A DNA stretch of 64,000 bases, from assembly GCF_001640805.2 (NCBI RefSeq), contig NC_066837.1:20887341-20951340 (forward strand). Reading direction: 5' to 3'. The notes beneath the pieces were generated by a model that did no database searches, was not told where the DNA came from, and was given only the letters and a program-made list of their open reading frames with translations. Of the stretch, positions 1-17,661 are shown one piece after another. A program made the translations under genes and the position numbers. Position 1 is the stretch's first letter; every line of letters starts with the position of its first letter. This DNA is from Lates calcarifer. Its lineage: Eukaryota; Chordata; Actinopteri; Centropomidae.

Positions 1-596
1 ACCAGGACCATGATGACACAGGGGAGGAAGAAGGAGCCGATGCAGGAGGAGATGACATACCATTTATCATCGTTGATCTTACACATAGGGTTCTCGTCGC
101 TGTTTTCTTTCTCCATGGTGATTAGTGGTGGGAAAGAGATAACAGCTGCAATGACCCACACAATGAAAATAATACACTTGATGCGGCGCGGCGTCCTCTT
201 TAGGTTGTACTCGATGGCCTGCGTGATGGACCAGTAGCGGTCTAAGCTGATGGCACAGAGGTGGGCAATGGAGGCAGTGCAGAAAAGAACATCCAGTGCC
301 AGATATATTTCACACCACACCTTGCCAAAGTACCAGTATCCCATGAGCTCATTGGCCAAGGAGAAAGGCATCACCAGGGTAGCCACCAAAATGTCCGCTG
401 ATGCCAGAGACACCAAGAATAAGTTCTGCGGAGCCCTGAGGGCCCGGCTTGTAAACACAGCTATGACCACCAGCACGTTACCAAACACTATCAGCAGGAT
501 CATGATCCCCACCAGCACAGTGAGTGGCAGGGTCATCTGGAGGCTGTAAGAGGCCAGAGTCTGGTTAGTCTTGTTGAGACTGTCGTTGTCCTCCAT
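1..596 (-). CDS. adra2a: Alpha-2A adrenergic receptor, N-terminal 198 codons (partial)
   Basis: Class A GPCR for adrenaline and noradrenaline that couples to Gi/o in the plasma membrane. The frame opens at the ATG at 596-594 and stays open to the left edge, where it is cut in extracellular loop 2/TM5. Visible in order: a short N-terminus with two N-glycosylation sequons (NKT, NQT), TM1 with the GN..V signature, the loop [20 protein letters not shown] leading into TM2, TM3 with the amine-binding Asp in LALDVLF, the DRYWSI motif, TM4 with the conserved Trp, and the segment [17 protein letters not shown]. The N-terminus is shorter than in human ADRA2A. There is no intron in the coding part seen, as expected for alpha-2 receptors. 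The choice of the 2A subtype rests on sequence likeness and on the neighbour shoc2, which is also next to ADRA2A in human. Confidence in the family is very high, in the subtype high. Confidence 0.93.
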   Translation of the reverse strand, partial: MEDNDSLNKTNQTLASYSLQMTLPLTVLVGIMILLIVFGNVLVVIAVFTSRALRAPQNLFLVSLASADILVATLVMPFSLANELMGYWYFGKVWCEIYLALDVLFCTASIAHLCAISLDRYWSITQAIEYNLKRTPRRIKCIIFIVWVIAAVISFPPLITMEKENSDENPMCKINDDKWYVISSCIGSFFLPCVIMVL

Positions 597-1255
597 TGAA
601 GCTGATTGCCCCACTTCCTAAGCGAGTTCAACTCGGGTTAACAAATATCATCCACCAGGAAGGGCAGAGCTTGTAGCCCACAGGGCTGAGAAAGGAAGCG
701 ACTGAATCACTCCTCTGAGGCTCGCCCAGCCAAATCTGTCTCTCTCATTGTGCACTGCCTCCACAAGGATAAGCTCTAATTATTTATAAGGCAGTCAGTT
801 CATCTGTAAATATGAAAAAACAAGAGGAAAAATCAGATCTTTCAATGTTACAAACACTTTATATTACCAATTATAACGTGTCATCTATGTTATGACTTTT
901 ATAATTTACTCAAGCGTTGTATCAGCTCTCTCCCGTGAATAGCACTGAGAAAAAAGGGCATAAAAAGTGTGAAATGATCTTACCTGAGGAAGCAAGCGGT
1001 GACACAACCTCTCCGGTGCCAGAGACGCACGAGCAGTGAAAAACAAACTGTCAGTGGGTAACTTCTTCAGGCATATCAATAGGAAGCAAAGAAGATCCAT
1101 GTGGCAGATGAAGCGTCAAGTCTTTCCTCTGTGCCTCCTCTCTCTCCCCACACAATGATCCCTGCGCTGCATCTAGTAGCGGACCTAATAGAGCGCTAAT
1201 CATGTTATCCCGGGCGCTGCCGTGCTGCTGTCTGCGTGTGGAGTCTCTCTCCTCA
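597..1255 (-). other. adra2a: adra2a 5' leader with a probable 180-bp intron
   Basis: On the minus strand a strong donor, CTCAG|GTAAGA, lies at 984/983. A matching acceptor, a T-rich tract then TTTACAG|ATGAAC, lies at 804/803. This implies a leader exon of about 1255-984, an intron 983-804 and a second leader part 803-597 joined to the start codon. The spliced leader holds upstream ATGs: one ORF of 50 codons (1203-1051) and one of 39 codons that reads across the splice into ATG AAC TGA. The transcription start is inferred from the TATA box, not observed. Confidence 0.55.
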
Positions 1256-1282
1256 GTGTTAACCAGTGCGCCACTCCCTCTC

Positions 1283-1288
1283 TTTATA
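1283..1288 (-). promoter_or_regulatory. TATA box of adra2a
   Basis: The minus strand reads GGCTATAAAGAGAG in a GC-richer, CpG-containing stretch about 690 bp before the start codon. Initiation would fall near 1250-1260. The TATA motif sits a sensible distance before the leader exon with the strong donor at 983, which supports it as the core promoter. Confidence 0.55.
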
Positions 1289-1299
1289 GCCCGCACGCT

Positions 1300-4200
1300 G
1301 CAAAAAGTGTCCCGCTCATCGGGTCACTGTGCGTCCGCAGGGTGTCAACATCGACGGGCATGTGGGTCTAACAACACCGGGACAATAACATCAGCTGGAG
1401 GTGGAAGAGTGAAGGAAAGACAGGCTCAAAGGAGAACACTGTCAGAAGAAATAAGATAAAATGTGCCTATACACACGTGGATATAGGTTACATAGAGGTA
1501 AAGCTGCTGGACAAAATAACAGATACACATACAGCCTGCAGTGTAAATGTTGTGTAAATTGGCCTCTCTATTAACTATACATGTGTATATACAGAGCTAT
1601 CAGTATTGTATGTGTTTACCATGCATAATACTGACATAGACTACATAAGAAAAATAGTTTAATGAAAAAATAAATGACTCTAATACTCTCATAATACTGT
1701 CATTGTGGTCATATCTGAGGAGTTCACGGGACGTGAATAATATTTTAACTAATCCAAACTAATCCCACGATCAAGGCAGGTTTATTGGTATAGCATCTTT
1801 CAAAGACAGGCAATGCAAAACACTTTACATAAGGTGAAGAAATGCAGTAGAGCAACATTTAAAACACAGCTGTGAGGAAAATAACATCAGTTAAAACAGG
1901 CAGACAAATAAAGTAATACAGTGTAGTGTAGTGTTTTAAAAAGGAAGTTGTCAGGAAGTTAATTTGTAAGTAAAATAGAATGAAATATGTTACAATTTTG
2001 ATCATATTGTTATATCTGGTCAGTCTTCAGTCAGCTGATGCACACTGTTTAATTTTATCTGTTTAATCCTGATTGAAAGTTTAAGTTCACGTCTATGTTT
2101 ATTTAAAAAAGAAACAATGCACATTAATTTACATAAGCACTCTGATCCATCACGTAAATGTGCCAGATTTAGTCATACAGGCTCATTTTCATCTGCAGTC
2201 CCTGCCAAATATTTTATCTTTCTACTTAACCACTTCACAATCTTTCTTTGAATTTTATTTTTCCTAAAAATTGATGCTGAAAACAACTCAAAACTGAGAT
2301 GAGCTGTCAGCATCTACTTTATTTGTTCTTCAAGACTGAAAATTCCCGAGAAAAATAAAAATGAACTGGACAAGTACAGTAATTGGTAAAGCGGCAGTTC
2401 ACAAATTTTGTCTGTCTCCTTGACTTAAAATAGATACAGAATTTAAAGAGTTGGGACAGGCATTTTTTGCAGTGCAGCAGCTAGACTCCGTTGCTAAGCA
2501 GCAGCCAGAGCCACACCACGTGGATATCAGCAAAGGCGTTTTATTACTTTGTCCAAACTTAATTTATTTACCCACCCTCTACACTTCATGTGAAACACAG
2601 CAGGGAGTCCCCAGACACTGTCAGGAGCTGACCTCAGACTGATTCACAGTCCTATATTTGATGAAGATTTGCCCCAATGGAAACATCTGACAAGGTACTT
2701 TGGTGTTTACAGATGTGACTTGGGAGCAGTGATACAAGCAGATGACAAGATATATTTCATGCTCACTGTGCTGAGGACTACATCTAAAAAATGTAGCCTC
2801 TTGTTGGGGAGTCTTGAAGCTTCCCTGTGTGCGTGTTTTTTTGTCAGTCTGGGGCCTTAATATTCATACTGAAGTGAAATAAACTAAATGACCAGTGGAC
2901 ACCTTTTTAACCACATAAATTGTGAATACACTTTATAAAGCTACACAGCTCTTCACTGCACTTAAAGAGTTAAAAATTGAGTGTATCAGCTGGTGTCAGC
3001 TGGAACAAGACAAATATTTAGCCTTATCTGACACCTGTATTAATTTGACCAGTACTGTTTAACCAGATCACATTTAGCTGTCATATGATATGTACATCAT
3101 GTACACAAAAAACAAGCTCCATCTTGTTTACTTTCCCCTCATGATTTAAATGAGGTGATAGTGGACATGAAACAGATGAAGTCGGTTCATTAACTGTCTT
3201 TTTCATTAGTTGATAACTGGATATAGTTTGGTTTGACCAAAACGTTATGTGAAATAAATGAATATAAAACTGAGAATGCGAGAGAATGTAAAATTCACCA
3301 AAAAGTTAAACATTTACTGTCAGATGTTGCTAAAATCTTACTCAGTTTTATCAGACTACTGGTCATAATAAATAGCAAGTTAATGGCTTTAGATTGTAGC
3401 CAATATCACTTTGAAATTACAATCCTACTCCAATTTCCTCATCTTTTATGGATGAATAACACTGATGGTTATTTCGCATCCTTTCAGCAAATCCACAAAA
3501 AGGACACCACTTTTCTTCAGATTTCATCCATCAGGGGATTCATCATTTTCCCAGCTCCAATAGAGTCTTCCTGGAACTGAAGCCCCTTCTTAACACAAAA
3601 TCTCTGACTCTTAGTCACTTAGTTTAATGTCCTGTTTGTGTTCCCCTTCTGTGGTAAAGTTAAAACTCACTCTGGGAGGCTGGATGTGGAGGAACACATT
3701 CCTGAGAAACTGTGGGAGGACATAGAGTACACTCCCCGTCATCAGTGCGTGCGCTGGACGTGGTCACACTCAGTACAAGAGTCAGTATCGTGTCCACTGG
3801 ATGAAAGTGTCTCTCCATGGTTCCTGCTACTCTCACATACATTCTGGTCCTGCCACTGCCTCCATGATAAACTTCCAAAATTTAAAGGTGACCTGATGGT
3901 GTTTACTGCGGGTGTTTATCATACCGCTGAATATGAAATAAAGACTCTCAGCTCTCTCTAAATTTATAGGTTAAAGATCAAAAAGAACTAGATGAGTACT
4001 CAAGAGGATCTATGAAACAATTTCCTGACTTGTCTTTGCAGAGTCACAGTGTGCATCATCCCTATTTCCTTTTCTTAAAATGCTTCATAGCAGTGTTTCA
4101 TTTATATAGGCTTTATTTACATGATTATGGATCTTTGATATTGCATTACATTACTCCATTTTTGCTCAATATTCAATATTCTGTTATGCTCTAAGTGTGC

Positions 4201-4549
4201 ATGAAGGATATGAAGAAAGAGTATTTTAAAAATCACTCTTTTAGATGTTGTTCAGCGCACCAACACTTACTAACACTTCAGGATTTCCAGATAAAGTCTG
4301 AGACATTTCCTAATAATATTTAACGAGCAACAATGTGAACAACAACAAACTGAAGTTTTCTTTCAAGGAAATATTTTTTATAAATATTTTTCTTTCCAGG
4401 AAGCTTCCTTGAAAATTATTATTATTTGAATAGTCTACATTGAATATATGCATAACATATGAATTAGAAATACTATACATCATTACCTCAAATTTTTATA
4501 CTTCCAATGTAATTTTTACACCTCAGAACGTAATAATTCAAGTTAAGAG
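1300..4549. other. Gene-free spacer upstream of adra2a
   Basis: AT-rich DNA with frequent stops in all frames and no exon-like blocks. The reading frames of 60-115 codons here show no protein family features. It contains one retroposon tail (separate entry, 1772-1920). Enhancers of adra2a may lie here, but nothing diagnostic was seen. Confidence 0.5.
1772..1920 (-). mobile_element. 3' tail of an L2/CR1-type retroposon (degenerate)
   Basis: The text AGGTTTATTGGTATAGCATC followed by AAACACTTTACATAA is the reverse complement of the widespread teleost tail 'gtaaagcgctttg...ctatacaaataaa'. It is diverged and lacks coding capacity. A related tail in the opposite orientation is at 59755-59851. The outer limits are approximate. 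Confidence 0.6.
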
Positions 4550-5250
4550 GAGGAATAAAAGAGGACTCCCTCAGGGACACACTTTACAATCAGTGAGAGT
4601 GCACCTGAGCGTTAACGGGGTTGAGTGACGTCACACACACCTGTTCCCGCAGGAAACGGGGGGCGTGTCACGTGACCCCGAGGGGAACGAGAAGATCGGG
4701 GAAGACCTGCAATCGGCGCACATTTTCTCTTCGCATAAACTCTAACCTAATGGGTTGTTTGCTTTCCATTTGTGCTGCGGCGATGAGGTCGGAAACCGCA
4801 AAGTAACTGAGAGCCGAGTGAAAGGCTTTTAACTGGACGTGAGTGAATATTTCAATATTCAAAGCGCCCACCTGTGAGACAGCGCTCACACACACACACA
4901 CAAACACACAAACACATACCACACACGGAGCTCATATCAGCCTGATAATCCTGTCTGTCCAGGCTGGTGAAATAACAGCAGCCGTATACATCCACTGCAC
5001 TGAGTGACAGCTGTTGTTGGGTAAACGATTTCTTGTCTTAGCGCTCGTTGATGCATGAGGGCGCAGACAAAGCGCAAGGATACAGTGACACCTGTCGTCT
5101 CCTGCAAGAGCCTCCCAGCTTCAGAAGGACGAGTCCGTGTGTGCGCGCGTGTTTGTGTGTTGGGGGTGGGCGGGTGTTTACAGAGTGATATGATGACGAC
5201 TTCCGAGGGTCATGAGGTCAGCGCGCTCAGGGCTTTTCTCTTTTAAGTAA
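4550..5250. promoter_or_regulatory. Orphan CpG-rich island with CRE and CACGTG palindrome
   Basis: CpG density rises sharply against the AT-rich surroundings. A perfect cyclic-AMP response element TGACGTCA lies at 4626-4633 and a perfect GTCACGTGAC palindrome (E-box/CLEAR type) at 4667-4676. A CA repeat (4886-4917) and a GC-rich stretch with CGCGCGTGT near 5145 follow. No coding exon was recognised. It may be a distal promoter or enhancer, or the start of a noncoding RNA. Function is inference only. Confidence 0.45.
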
Positions 5251-6462
5251 AAGTGAGGAAACTAATCCACAGTTTAGTGAAACAAGACAATATGAGAGCC
5301 TGAGTTCATTTACCTGACATAGCTGACTTTCAGGTGGCAGTGTTACAGAAGTCATCATGCTCCGTGGCAGGCACAGCTCTCCGTATTAGAGAAATAAAGG
5401 CAGCTTCAACCTCTCTATACTGTTAAGACTTTGATTCACCAGCAGGGGGTGGTGTTGCACTGGAGCAGAGACACACACAGCTCAGGCCATTGCTGAGAAA
5501 TGAAATAAACACAGAAATAAATATAAAAACATTTATTTAAGGGCCTACTGCCCTTAACGTTGGTTGGAGAATACAGACAGACGGGACATGGAGCGCTGTG
5601 TTTACTTCTGCATGTGATTCTCAGAAGTGTTTTCAAGTTCGCTCTCTGGATGATATTTTAGTAACTGCAGAGGAAAACAATGATTCACAACGATGCTTCC
5701 AAGAACAGATTCAGCTGTTCAGTAACACCTGAATGCGACAGTGTAAACAGTGACAGTGTCTGAGTTAAATTGAAATCTTCAGCAAGACATTTAAGTGTTT
5801 TTCTTTATTTCTTTTTAAGTTGTAGTCCCTTTGATTTTTCAGTAATAATGAGGATTTGCTGTAAAAACTATTAGTTAAGTGACTGTTGAGTTATTGTTCT
5901 ACAGTATTTAACTAGGTACACTATGTTTTTTATAATGTAATGTTTTTATAATGTGAGGACAGCAGGGTAGAAATTTCACTGTAAAGCTGAACCTGTTCTC
6001 TTATGACAAAAAGCTTTAATGATCATTTTTTCATTCCTGTCAGCAAATGTCACAATACTTTATCAAAAAGTATAATAATGAAAATGAATGAATATGAAAG
6101 TCAATATTTTAATCAATCAATATTTTGCATCAAGCCATTAAAAGCTTTTAAACTGAGTATTTACTTTACTATTCACTCATTTTAATTTCTATAAAAATGT
6201 AAATTATACCTTTAAATTACAAAGCACAGCTTTTCTTTTTACATTGTGAAAATATCTATATGTCTTCCACATTGTTCATCTTAATATAGATGTGAACATA
6301 AGGCATGAAAAGAGGAAGCATCAAAACACCTGATTATTTCAGACCTGTTCAACATCAACTGTTTTGTATTCTATTAACTCCTTAATCTCATCCCATGCTG
6401 TTTCTTGTCTTTGGTGAAACCGAAATATACACTCACATAATAAATTTGTAAATATTTATCAG
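5251..6462. other. Spacer between the island and the shoc2 3' end
   Basis: No gene is seen. It contains a CTCF-like motif CCAGCAGGGGGTG (5439-5451) and a small hairpin TTAAGGGC-CTACT-GCCCTTAA (5537-5557). The remainder is AT-rich sequence. Confidence 0.45.
5439..5451 (+). promoter_or_regulatory. CTCF-like core motif
   Basis: CCAGCAGGGGGTG fits the CCASYAGRKGGC core with one mismatch. It lies between the adra2a and shoc2 units, where an insulator would be plausible. This is a motif match only. Confidence 0.3.
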
Positions 6463-6468
6463 TTTATT
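6463..6468 (-). terminator. Distal poly(A) signal candidate for shoc2
   Basis: Minus-strand AATAAA is followed within 30 nt by GT-rich sequence (ATTATGTGAGTGT). Use of this site would give a 3' UTR of about 4.7 kb. Other AATAAA candidates lie at 7360-7365 and 9844-9849, so the true end or ends cannot be settled here. Confidence 0.4.
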
Positions 6469-8332
6469 ACAGTTAAAAAGATGTATGTACATACAGAACA
6501 TCACCAAACATGGTCATTTTCACTTATTTGCAAAGTAGCACTCTGCAACTAGTTGGTTAACTGTCTTACAATGGGGCGGCATTGATAAAGTTTGTCATTT
6601 ACAAACAAGCACACAAATCAGTGTATTTTTTTTCTCCTCTTTTTCATTTGCCAATTAATACTTAGTAAAGGCATATAACCAAAATAAAAACAACAGAAGG
6701 ATGCTTAATAAAACAAATAGTTGCTGAATTGCTGGTCCAAATCCAAGGTCCTGCTGCCCGCCTGCAGCTTTGTACAGTATGTACACAGGTAGAAACACTT
6801 CAGACTGGATCTTGGTCACTGTGGTTAGCAATGAAGACTCACATAGAGGTAGTCATGTCTGCATCTGCTCGTCCAGTCAAAGAGACAACTGACCCACAAA
6901 ACTTTGCTCCAATGTCTGTTCTATCCGTGGACCCAGATTCCTTTACTGACATTAAAGGAGGAAATAAAAGAAAAATGATTATCTGTCTTTGCTGATTAAA
7001 TCAAACTGTCATAAAGGTTCTGCTTGGTGTGCATAAGGCAGTCAAGTAAATGTATGGAGATAGTGTAGAGGGGTGTTCTTGTGTGTGTTGGTGGGATTCA
7101 GGGTTTCAGGTTGGTATGCAGTGGGAAAAGCAGGCAGCTTCACATTAAAGGGCTATTCCACCAAAGCTGGCTTGGCTTCATCAGAAAAAGTGAACATTTA
7201 TGTGGTCGTGTGCTCTCAAAGTCATGTTTGTTGTATTTTGTCAAGGCAAATTTTGTTCCTTTTCATAACTGCATTTTTTTTTTACACAGATATGGTTAAA
7301 AGAAAAAGTATGGCTTAATTTTCAACAAACGCACTGTATTAAAGTTGATGTCACATAATTTTATTTTCCCCAATCTTGCAATCTCAAGACTCAAATCTGG
7401 TATGACATGAGAAGAAAAAACATATGAGAAAGAAAGAAAGAAATTAAGAAATCATGGTAATTTCTGTTGAAAAGAATCTGCCTCTGCAGAATAACAATGC
7501 AAGTCAGTTTGGTGGAATTCCCCTTTAATGCCAAAGACAAGTGAGACGCAAGCTAATGCACATCCACTTGGGTAGCATAATGGCATTATCTTCCATTGCA
7601 CTCTTTAGTCTTTTTGTAAAACTCTCATCACATTACAGATTTTGTAATACTGAGTCTACCGTAATGTCAGATTACTGTACAGAGTAAAAGGAAAAAATAA
7701 GACAGAAAGAAACTAGACCCAAATTTACATTGTAATGACCAGTTGCTTGTCATCAAGTACAGTCAGTGGCCATAGACACAAGGAATAGCCAAACAAACAC
7801 ATAAAAAAAGACCATTAAGGCTGCTTGTCAATGTAGATTAAGTAGGATAAGCATTGCCACACAATGCTTCGATACCCTTTGCAATATACAAAAAGGGAGC
7901 ATTTGCAGATACACCAAATAGCCACTAAATCGAAGTCCTCTATGCAAAAACGCCCGATTCTGACCCAGACAAATCATGTCAAATATGTGTTTAACATGCT
8001 TGTTTCCTGTACAAAATAACCAGGCAAGAAAAAGACACGTTGTATGATCCAGAGGGGGAAATAAAATAGGTAGGAAAAGGTGCGAAATGACTTTGACTTC
8101 TGCGATGCTCTCCATGGCCTAAAATCACAGACAATAGAAAAATAAACACCAATTATACTCCCATTATTTCTGGATGCACCAGTATGCAATACGTCGTCAT
8201 CGCAGGTCACACCTTCAACTGAACGGGTGAGTCGGTGATCTCCATCTCTTCCACAGCACATTAAAACTACATTCCAGGATCTGATAAATGCTCTCTGGTC
8301 AGTTAGCCCAGTTCAGTTTCTGCACACACCCA

Positions 8333-8341
8333 CACCACCAT

Positions 8342-8371
<30 letters not shown>
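8333..8371. repeat. (CCA)n(TCA)n microsatellite
   Basis: Short interrupted trinucleotide array CACCACCATCACC followed by repeated ATC units, inside the presumed shoc2 3' UTR. Confidence 0.8.
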
Positions 8372-8372
<1 letters not shown>

Positions 8373-9843
8373 CTCTGCAGCTTCATACACTGACATTTTC
8401 AACCTTGCAGAATGGCACATGAAAAACGTAAAAACAGAAGAGACTGAATGTAAAAATGGGTCACAGCACTCATGCTGCATACCTAATGCACATCTCACCT
8501 TTGAGTACTCATTGAAGGCATATTTCACACAATTGTTTACAGCTAAAAGTAAATAAAATACACAAAAAAAACTTCCAAAGCTTTTATATAAAACCCAGGA
8601 ATGCAATGCCTCCGGTGTGTTGTTGAGCATGAACACAGAAAGCCCTTTTTACAATTTTTTTTGTCTTTTTCCGACAGTCTTGTACTGTAACTGCGTTAAG
8701 CTCAAATATGCACCTTGTTGTGTTGTCTCATCGTTGTGTCCAAACGATTTGATCTGTGAGAAAACCACCGGGCCAAATCGATAAGGTCAGTGGATTTGTC
8801 CCTCATCAGGTTTTTTTTTCTTTTTTTCCGAGTGAAGTCTGTTTCAGTGTTGGGAGTGGATCGTTTCCCACCTCCTGCTCTCCCCCAGGCTCCCTGCTTC
8901 CCCACCCCACCCTGTCTTGTACAGCATATGTTTCAGTCCACAAAAAAGCAGCAACAGGTTCTGCTGGTAAATTAGAAGCAGCGGTACATTGTTTCCCCCA
9001 CCCCCAGTACCCCCGACCCCACAGCAGAGGTGAGCTGTGGCGCGCTCATCACTCAGGGCCTCCTGTGGAGGAGACCAGACCACAGCCCACACAAAAAACA
9101 CACCAAGCTGCTGCAAAGAAATAGTAGACCCACACATTTCAATACAAAACAGAATCATGATTGAATATAGAGTTGGCGTTTTTCAAAATGAAAAAAATGT
9201 TTGGTTTGATTACCTTTTGTTGGGACTTTTAATGTACAGTCACTTGAAATAATACTAACTGAATACAATATTTCATCATTTAGGAAAAAGAAAACACTCA
9301 ATTTAAATTGATTTAAAATAAACAATGCTGATCTGCAATGAGCCATTTCATTTGCGATGGAGAAAGCAGGATATGGGAATTTTAAACCATATCATAGCCA
9401 CACAGACCCTTTTACAGTTTGACAGGATAAAACTTCCCCCAGAGAAAATTACTAGTATATTCTGAGCCCGTAAAACTCAACAGTTATATTTAATTGTTAC
9501 AAATTTACATGATAAACCCTTCAACTGATAAAATACTTATTTATGAAACAAAATTGCCCCCATTCAAAATAACCAATGAGAGGCGACTGTGTTTTTGTCT
9601 TAATAAAGAGGGTGCCAATGTCTTTTTTTTTTTAAAAAGTGCATAAGAGCAGCAGCATCGCTAGGACAGTGTGGGACAAGAGGATATATTTAAAAAAAAA
9701 AAAAAAAATCTAAATCAAGGGAACTTTCATCATGTAGTCAAGATTCTTGGGAGGCCCTGTTAAAAAAACAAACAAAACAACTGCAGAAAAATTAAGGTTA
9801 TTAACAAAAAAAGAAGTGTCAAGAAGAATTTACCTGTCAATGT

Positions 9844-9849
9844 TTTATT
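9844..9849 (-). terminator. Proximal poly(A) signal candidate for shoc2
   Basis: Minus-strand AATAAA followed by T-rich sequence (TTCTTCTTGACACTTC and a T7 run). It would end the shoc2 mRNA about 1.3 kb after the stop codon. Confidence 0.35.
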
Positions 9850-11174
9850 ATCAAACCTTGTTTGAAGTTCTGATACACTCACCACTTGCTCCAGAGACCC
9901 AGATAACGTCTTTTTAAAAACGCTTGATATGTTGGTCAATGATCAACTGGATGACAGCTATGCAGCCCAACACTGAAGATAATATCAAACAAGTAAACAT
10001 AACTAAAAATTGCACTCAAGGCAACAACCAGAATTTGTATACATATATAAAAACATCTCCTATCATATATCCCATTACCTATGCATGTTTGACTTTTTTC
10101 AATACCTTTTTGTCACACAAAAGCAATATAGATGGGCGTCACAGCACCACCTGTGAGTCCAACTTGCTTTTTTTTCTCCAAGCATGTATGATTGGCATTT
10201 CTCATATGTATACATTACTAGCTTAATGTTGAACAACTGCTGCTGCTATTTGTTAAAAAGATCTCCAATCACCCTATTTTACAACTGATATCGCCTGCTT
10301 TTACAGATTAATGCAACAGCAAAAAGAAACACAAAAAAGTAAAAACAGCAGTATAACCAAAAAAAAAAAAAAAAAGAATTATTGAAATAATTTATATCTT
10401 TGTATTCTCATGGACAATTGTGTTTAGAAATGAACCACTGGATCACTCTAAACATAGGCACAGTTTAAAAAAAAACAAAAAAAAAACATTAAAGGTAAAA
10501 ATAAAAAATACAAAATTATAAACACACCATCATTAGACCTTTGTTCTCTATGGTCAAGAAGCAATTAACATAAGTTATCTTGAGGAAGATGATAAAAAAG
10601 GGAATATCAAAAGAAAATATAACAAGATGACAGTTAAAATTACGGCAGCAGCAGTAAATGTGAAGTTCAAAAGACTTTTTTGTTTGTTTTTGCATACAAT
10701 TGTATCCTTGCTCACATAATAGATGCTTGTAATTACTGTAAATACATTGGCAATGGGAGCATGGTTTATATGGTTAAAAGACTTGCCACTTAGCTCACAG
10801 TTACTCAATATATATAACTTTATATATCTTCAGTTTTGGCAAAGAGATGGAAATATTTTCCTCTTGTATGATTCGGAATGAAAGATGTGCGGTGGTGGGG
10901 GGTGGCTGGGGTCCTAAAACGACCGTGATCGACTGTGGAGCAACTCAGAAGTCAAGTCTCCAAAGATTCACCTTGTTTCTGGCCGAGGATAATGCAAGAA
11001 ATGTTTTCCTCTTCTTCCTCCTCCTTTCATTTGCCCCCCCCCCGACACTGATTGTGGTGAGTCTGTTTTCTTTACAGTGTATGATACACGTAATGGGGGC
11101 CGGCAGGCGAGAGGGTGCAGAGCAAGTGGAAGGTTTTTGGAGTTAAGTAGGACTGGGACTGAGCTGCTCTTGGC

Positions 11175-17661
<6,487 letters not shown>

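Larger units (their letters stand above)
6469..11174 (-). other. shoc2: shoc2 3' UTR (outer limit uncertain)
   Basis: No gene or exon is seen on either strand between the shoc2 stop codon and the start of the spacer. The region is mostly AT-rich with A- and T-runs (for example 9690-9710 and 10359-10376), a CCA/TCA microsatellite (8333-8371) and a C-run at 11035-11044. The poly(A) signal at 9844-9849 would give a 1.3-kb UTR and that at 6463-6468 a 4.7-kb UTR. Both may be used. Confidence 0.45.

Noticed and set aside
250..549. Plus-strand 99-codon reading frame at the left end
   Set aside because: It is the antisense shadow of the adra2a coding exon, which is open only because of the receptor's codon composition.
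6469..11174. Several 60-120-codon frames on both strands below the shoc2 stop
   Set aside because: No domain, no splice partners and no codon bias. The region is best explained as a long 3' UTR.
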